NCBI GenBank assembly: GCA_000934385.1
Contig: KN880920.1
Span: forward strand, 1 to 10,556
Direction: 5' to 3'
Length of the DNA stretch: 10,556 nt
Source of the DNA: Cylindrobasidium torrendii FP15055 ss-10
Lineage: Eukaryota > Basidiomycota > Agaricomycetes > Agaricales > Physalacriaceae
Below are positions 9,062 to 10,556 of this stretch, piece after piece; the stretch's first letter is position 1, and each line of letters begins with the position of its first letter. Below the pieces are notes generated by a model. It was given only the letters and a program-made list of their open reading frames with translations, was not told where the DNA came from and did not search any database. The position numbers were made by a program, and so were the translations under genes.

Positions 9062-10237
9062 ATGGAGAGTCAATATGATTTTGTGGGTGCTGGTGCGTTC
9101 CCTTGTGGTCCCTTCTTCCAGTCGATGACATTACGGCACAGCTGATTCCATCCATGAGTTGATTTGCATCTGTCGCGACCGCCAGATTGAGCATGTTGCC
9201 CGCCATGAGGTCCAAAGCGCTTTGTTTTGGAGTTACAACACTTCTGATATAACTTGTAGCATCGTAATCTTCCTGGTGTGTTTGGTGCTTCTCGGGACGA
9301 CGCAAAGACGTGGGGGTTATACCGAAAGATGCTGGATGGCAAAGACGAGGAAGTGCAATTCACGACCGAAGGAGCAGTATGTGGTATCGATCTACCCCCA
9401 TTCCACACAATTCCTCGGTATGTTCCGTTCTTCTGGCGAGGCGCGGGGGCTGACTGGCGCTGTCGTTTAGGAATCGTGCCCATATCCTCCAGCAGAGTAT
9501 CCAGGTTACAGGCCTGGATGGAGGAAAGGGCCTCTTCAGCGATGGACTGCGTACTATCCGGGAGGCACAGCTTGTGCTCTCAAGGGCGGCAACAGGGCTT
9601 GGGGAGTGGCAGCCAGGCGAGTGCAAACAGCACCGTGACTCTCCGTCCCTGGACATTGGGAACCGTATCTTTGAGGCAAAGACGTCGTCTGGTGCTGACG
9701 TTCCATTTGACGACTCGGTGGATCCTAAAGGTGTTCTTGCTTTGCTAGCGCGCCAGTCGGGTCTTCGTCACACGGTTGACAATGCAGTTCTTTATCTCAA
9801 GAGGCGCATGGTTGGTGGGAAGTTCAAGTGCGTGTTTCCATAGAGTAACACTTGTGATTCCTGCTGACACAGTCGTGGCTTGTAGACATAACAGTATTTC
9901 TCCTCAGACGATCAAGATAGGCGACCTTGTGGAGGTCAAGTTCTCCATTATAGCGGTTCCTGCAAAGTTTGCGAGCGCTGGTGGTCCGCTTCCCTCTGGC
10001 ATGTCTTGTCGCATCAAGCTGAAATTGCGCGCCATTGTTCTCCTTGACACGGAGTTCTCTGATGTACGCCCTCATTTTTGGACATGTCACCTGATATGCT
10101 GACTTATTGGAAAGAATGAGATTCGTGTTGGTTGGGAACGTGAGCGTTCAGCAAAACGGGCAGTTGAGGATCCCGAAGAAGATGGGCGGGCTGCTGTGGT
10201 TAGGCGAAACGGTTATGTAGATGAAGATTCAGAGTAG
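9062..10237 (+). CDS. Gene C: 304-residue protein of unknown function with a beta-rich C-terminal part
   Basis: Exons: 9062-9092, 9142-9209, 9260-9417, 9471-9827, 9886-10063, 10115-10237. The five introns are 49-58 nt and the frame closes exactly on TAG. The second donor (GTCCAA) is weak but gives the right phase and a 50-nt intron. A helix-like start (residues 11-33) is followed by a conserved-looking block, GVFGASRDDAKTWGLYRKML (about 38-57), and then DLPPFHTIPR. A central helical part (87-170) leads to DPKGVLALLARQSGLRHT (about 170-187). From IGDLVEVKFSIIAVP (216-230) to about 262 the pattern suggests beta strands, as in a small barrel. The tail is charged (ERERSAKRAVEDPEEDG). From memory, proteins with this DPK...GD(L/I)VE layout are numerous, uncharacterised and lineage-specific in mushroom genomes, but I could not search. 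C diverges from B and ends 240 bp before repeat copy 2. Confidence 0.87.
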
Positions 10238-10477
10238 TAGATGCAACCCATAATCATCTTTGTTTGCCTCGTATGGTATGCACGGCTGTCGGCATGTGTG
10301 AGTGAGAATTGAAGAGGCGCAAGCGATGCGCATGAGTCAATCAAAAACAACTGCCAATGTGGGAAGGAGCAAACACGTGCTGAAGGTCTTCGATTGGGCT
10401 GAGGCACATGGTACGGATATGGCGGGATACGGATATATCGGAGCTAGGATTGACATGGCAGGATACGTCAAAGCCCG
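10238..10477. repeat. Spacer after gene C with degenerate GGATAT repeats next to repeat copy 2
   Basis: There is no gene here. TACGGATAT occurs at 10412-10420 and again at 10428-10436, with related GGGATAC and GGATACG nearby. This cluster resembles the diverged flank of copy 1 (TTCGGATATG near 1665 and CGGACATAGCGG near 1694), and 10452-10475 aligns with 1721-1746. Both direct-repeat copies are therefore preceded by fast-changing versions of the same motif array, which is typical of subterminal regions of mobile elements or of binding-site clusters. Confidence 0.6.
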
Positions 10478-10556
10478 TGTGTATTGTATTGTTCCTGGTT
10501 CCTGTAGAGAAACCTTCGACCTTGCAATATGACCGGATCACTAAAGTGACCCGGAA
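10478..10556. repeat. 79-bp direct repeat, copy 2 (runs to window end)
   Basis: This is identical to 1750-1828 over all 79 bases, including the tandem GTTCCTG and the terminal palindrome at 10533-10554. The match reaches the last base of the window, so its true right limit is unknown. If the identity continues, it would enter the leader and start of a second gene A. Confidence 0.9.

Noticed and set aside
9278..9748. A single 156-codon plus-strand open frame read as one unspliced gene
   Set aside because: Only 9278-9417 is coding. A GTATGT donor at 9418 and a TAG acceptor at 9470 move the true frame, giving a continuous protein.
1750..10556. Reading the flanking repeats as LTRs of a retrotransposon
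   Set aside because: No gag or pol lies between them, the genes are intron-rich and on both strands, and no LTR-type paired ends, primer-binding site or polypurine tract are visible.

Overview
The window looks like nuclear DNA of a filamentous basidiomycete, most likely an Agaricomycete. Three long genes only become readable when many very short introns (46-66 nt) are removed. These have GTGAGT, GTACGT or GTGCGT-type donors, CTRAC-like branch sites and TAG or CAG acceptors. Intact fungal genes with unknown function sit beside a decayed retroelement fragment. No database search was possible, so family statements are from memory and are marked as such.

Layout. Positions 1-300 hold, on the minus strand, the C-terminal piece of a retroviral-type aspartic protease from a Ty3/gypsy-like polyprotein; it lacks the catalytic end and looks frameshifted. 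Positions 300-1740 hold no gene that I can support. A 79-bp sequence at 1750-1828 recurs without a mismatch at 10478-10556, the last base of the window. Both copies end in an imperfect 22-bp palindrome. Between the copies lie exactly three genes: A (1886-5089, plus, 11 exons, about 899 codons), B (8435-5292, minus, 14 exons, 828 codons) and C (9062-10237, plus, 6 exons, 304 codons). A and B converge; B and C diverge from a 626-bp spacer. In B and C every exon phase joins and the frame closes exactly on a stop, so they look intact. A is intact except for a doubtful last exon.

How the parts may work together (inference). A has a basic N-terminus with a nuclear-localisation-like cluster, a short chromo-like segment, two acidic stretches and a large unrecognised C-terminal region. 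B is a modular protein with a disordered N-terminus, a coiled coil, a very acidic tract, globular regions and a Lys/Arg/Ser tail. C is small and compact, with a beta-rich C-terminal part. The composition of A and B suggests nuclear or chromatin work. The compact three-gene block bounded by a repeated 79-bp sequence could be a mobile or tandemly repeated unit of about 8.73 kb with no recognisable transposase. This is the main point worth following up; the sequence alone does not prove mobility.
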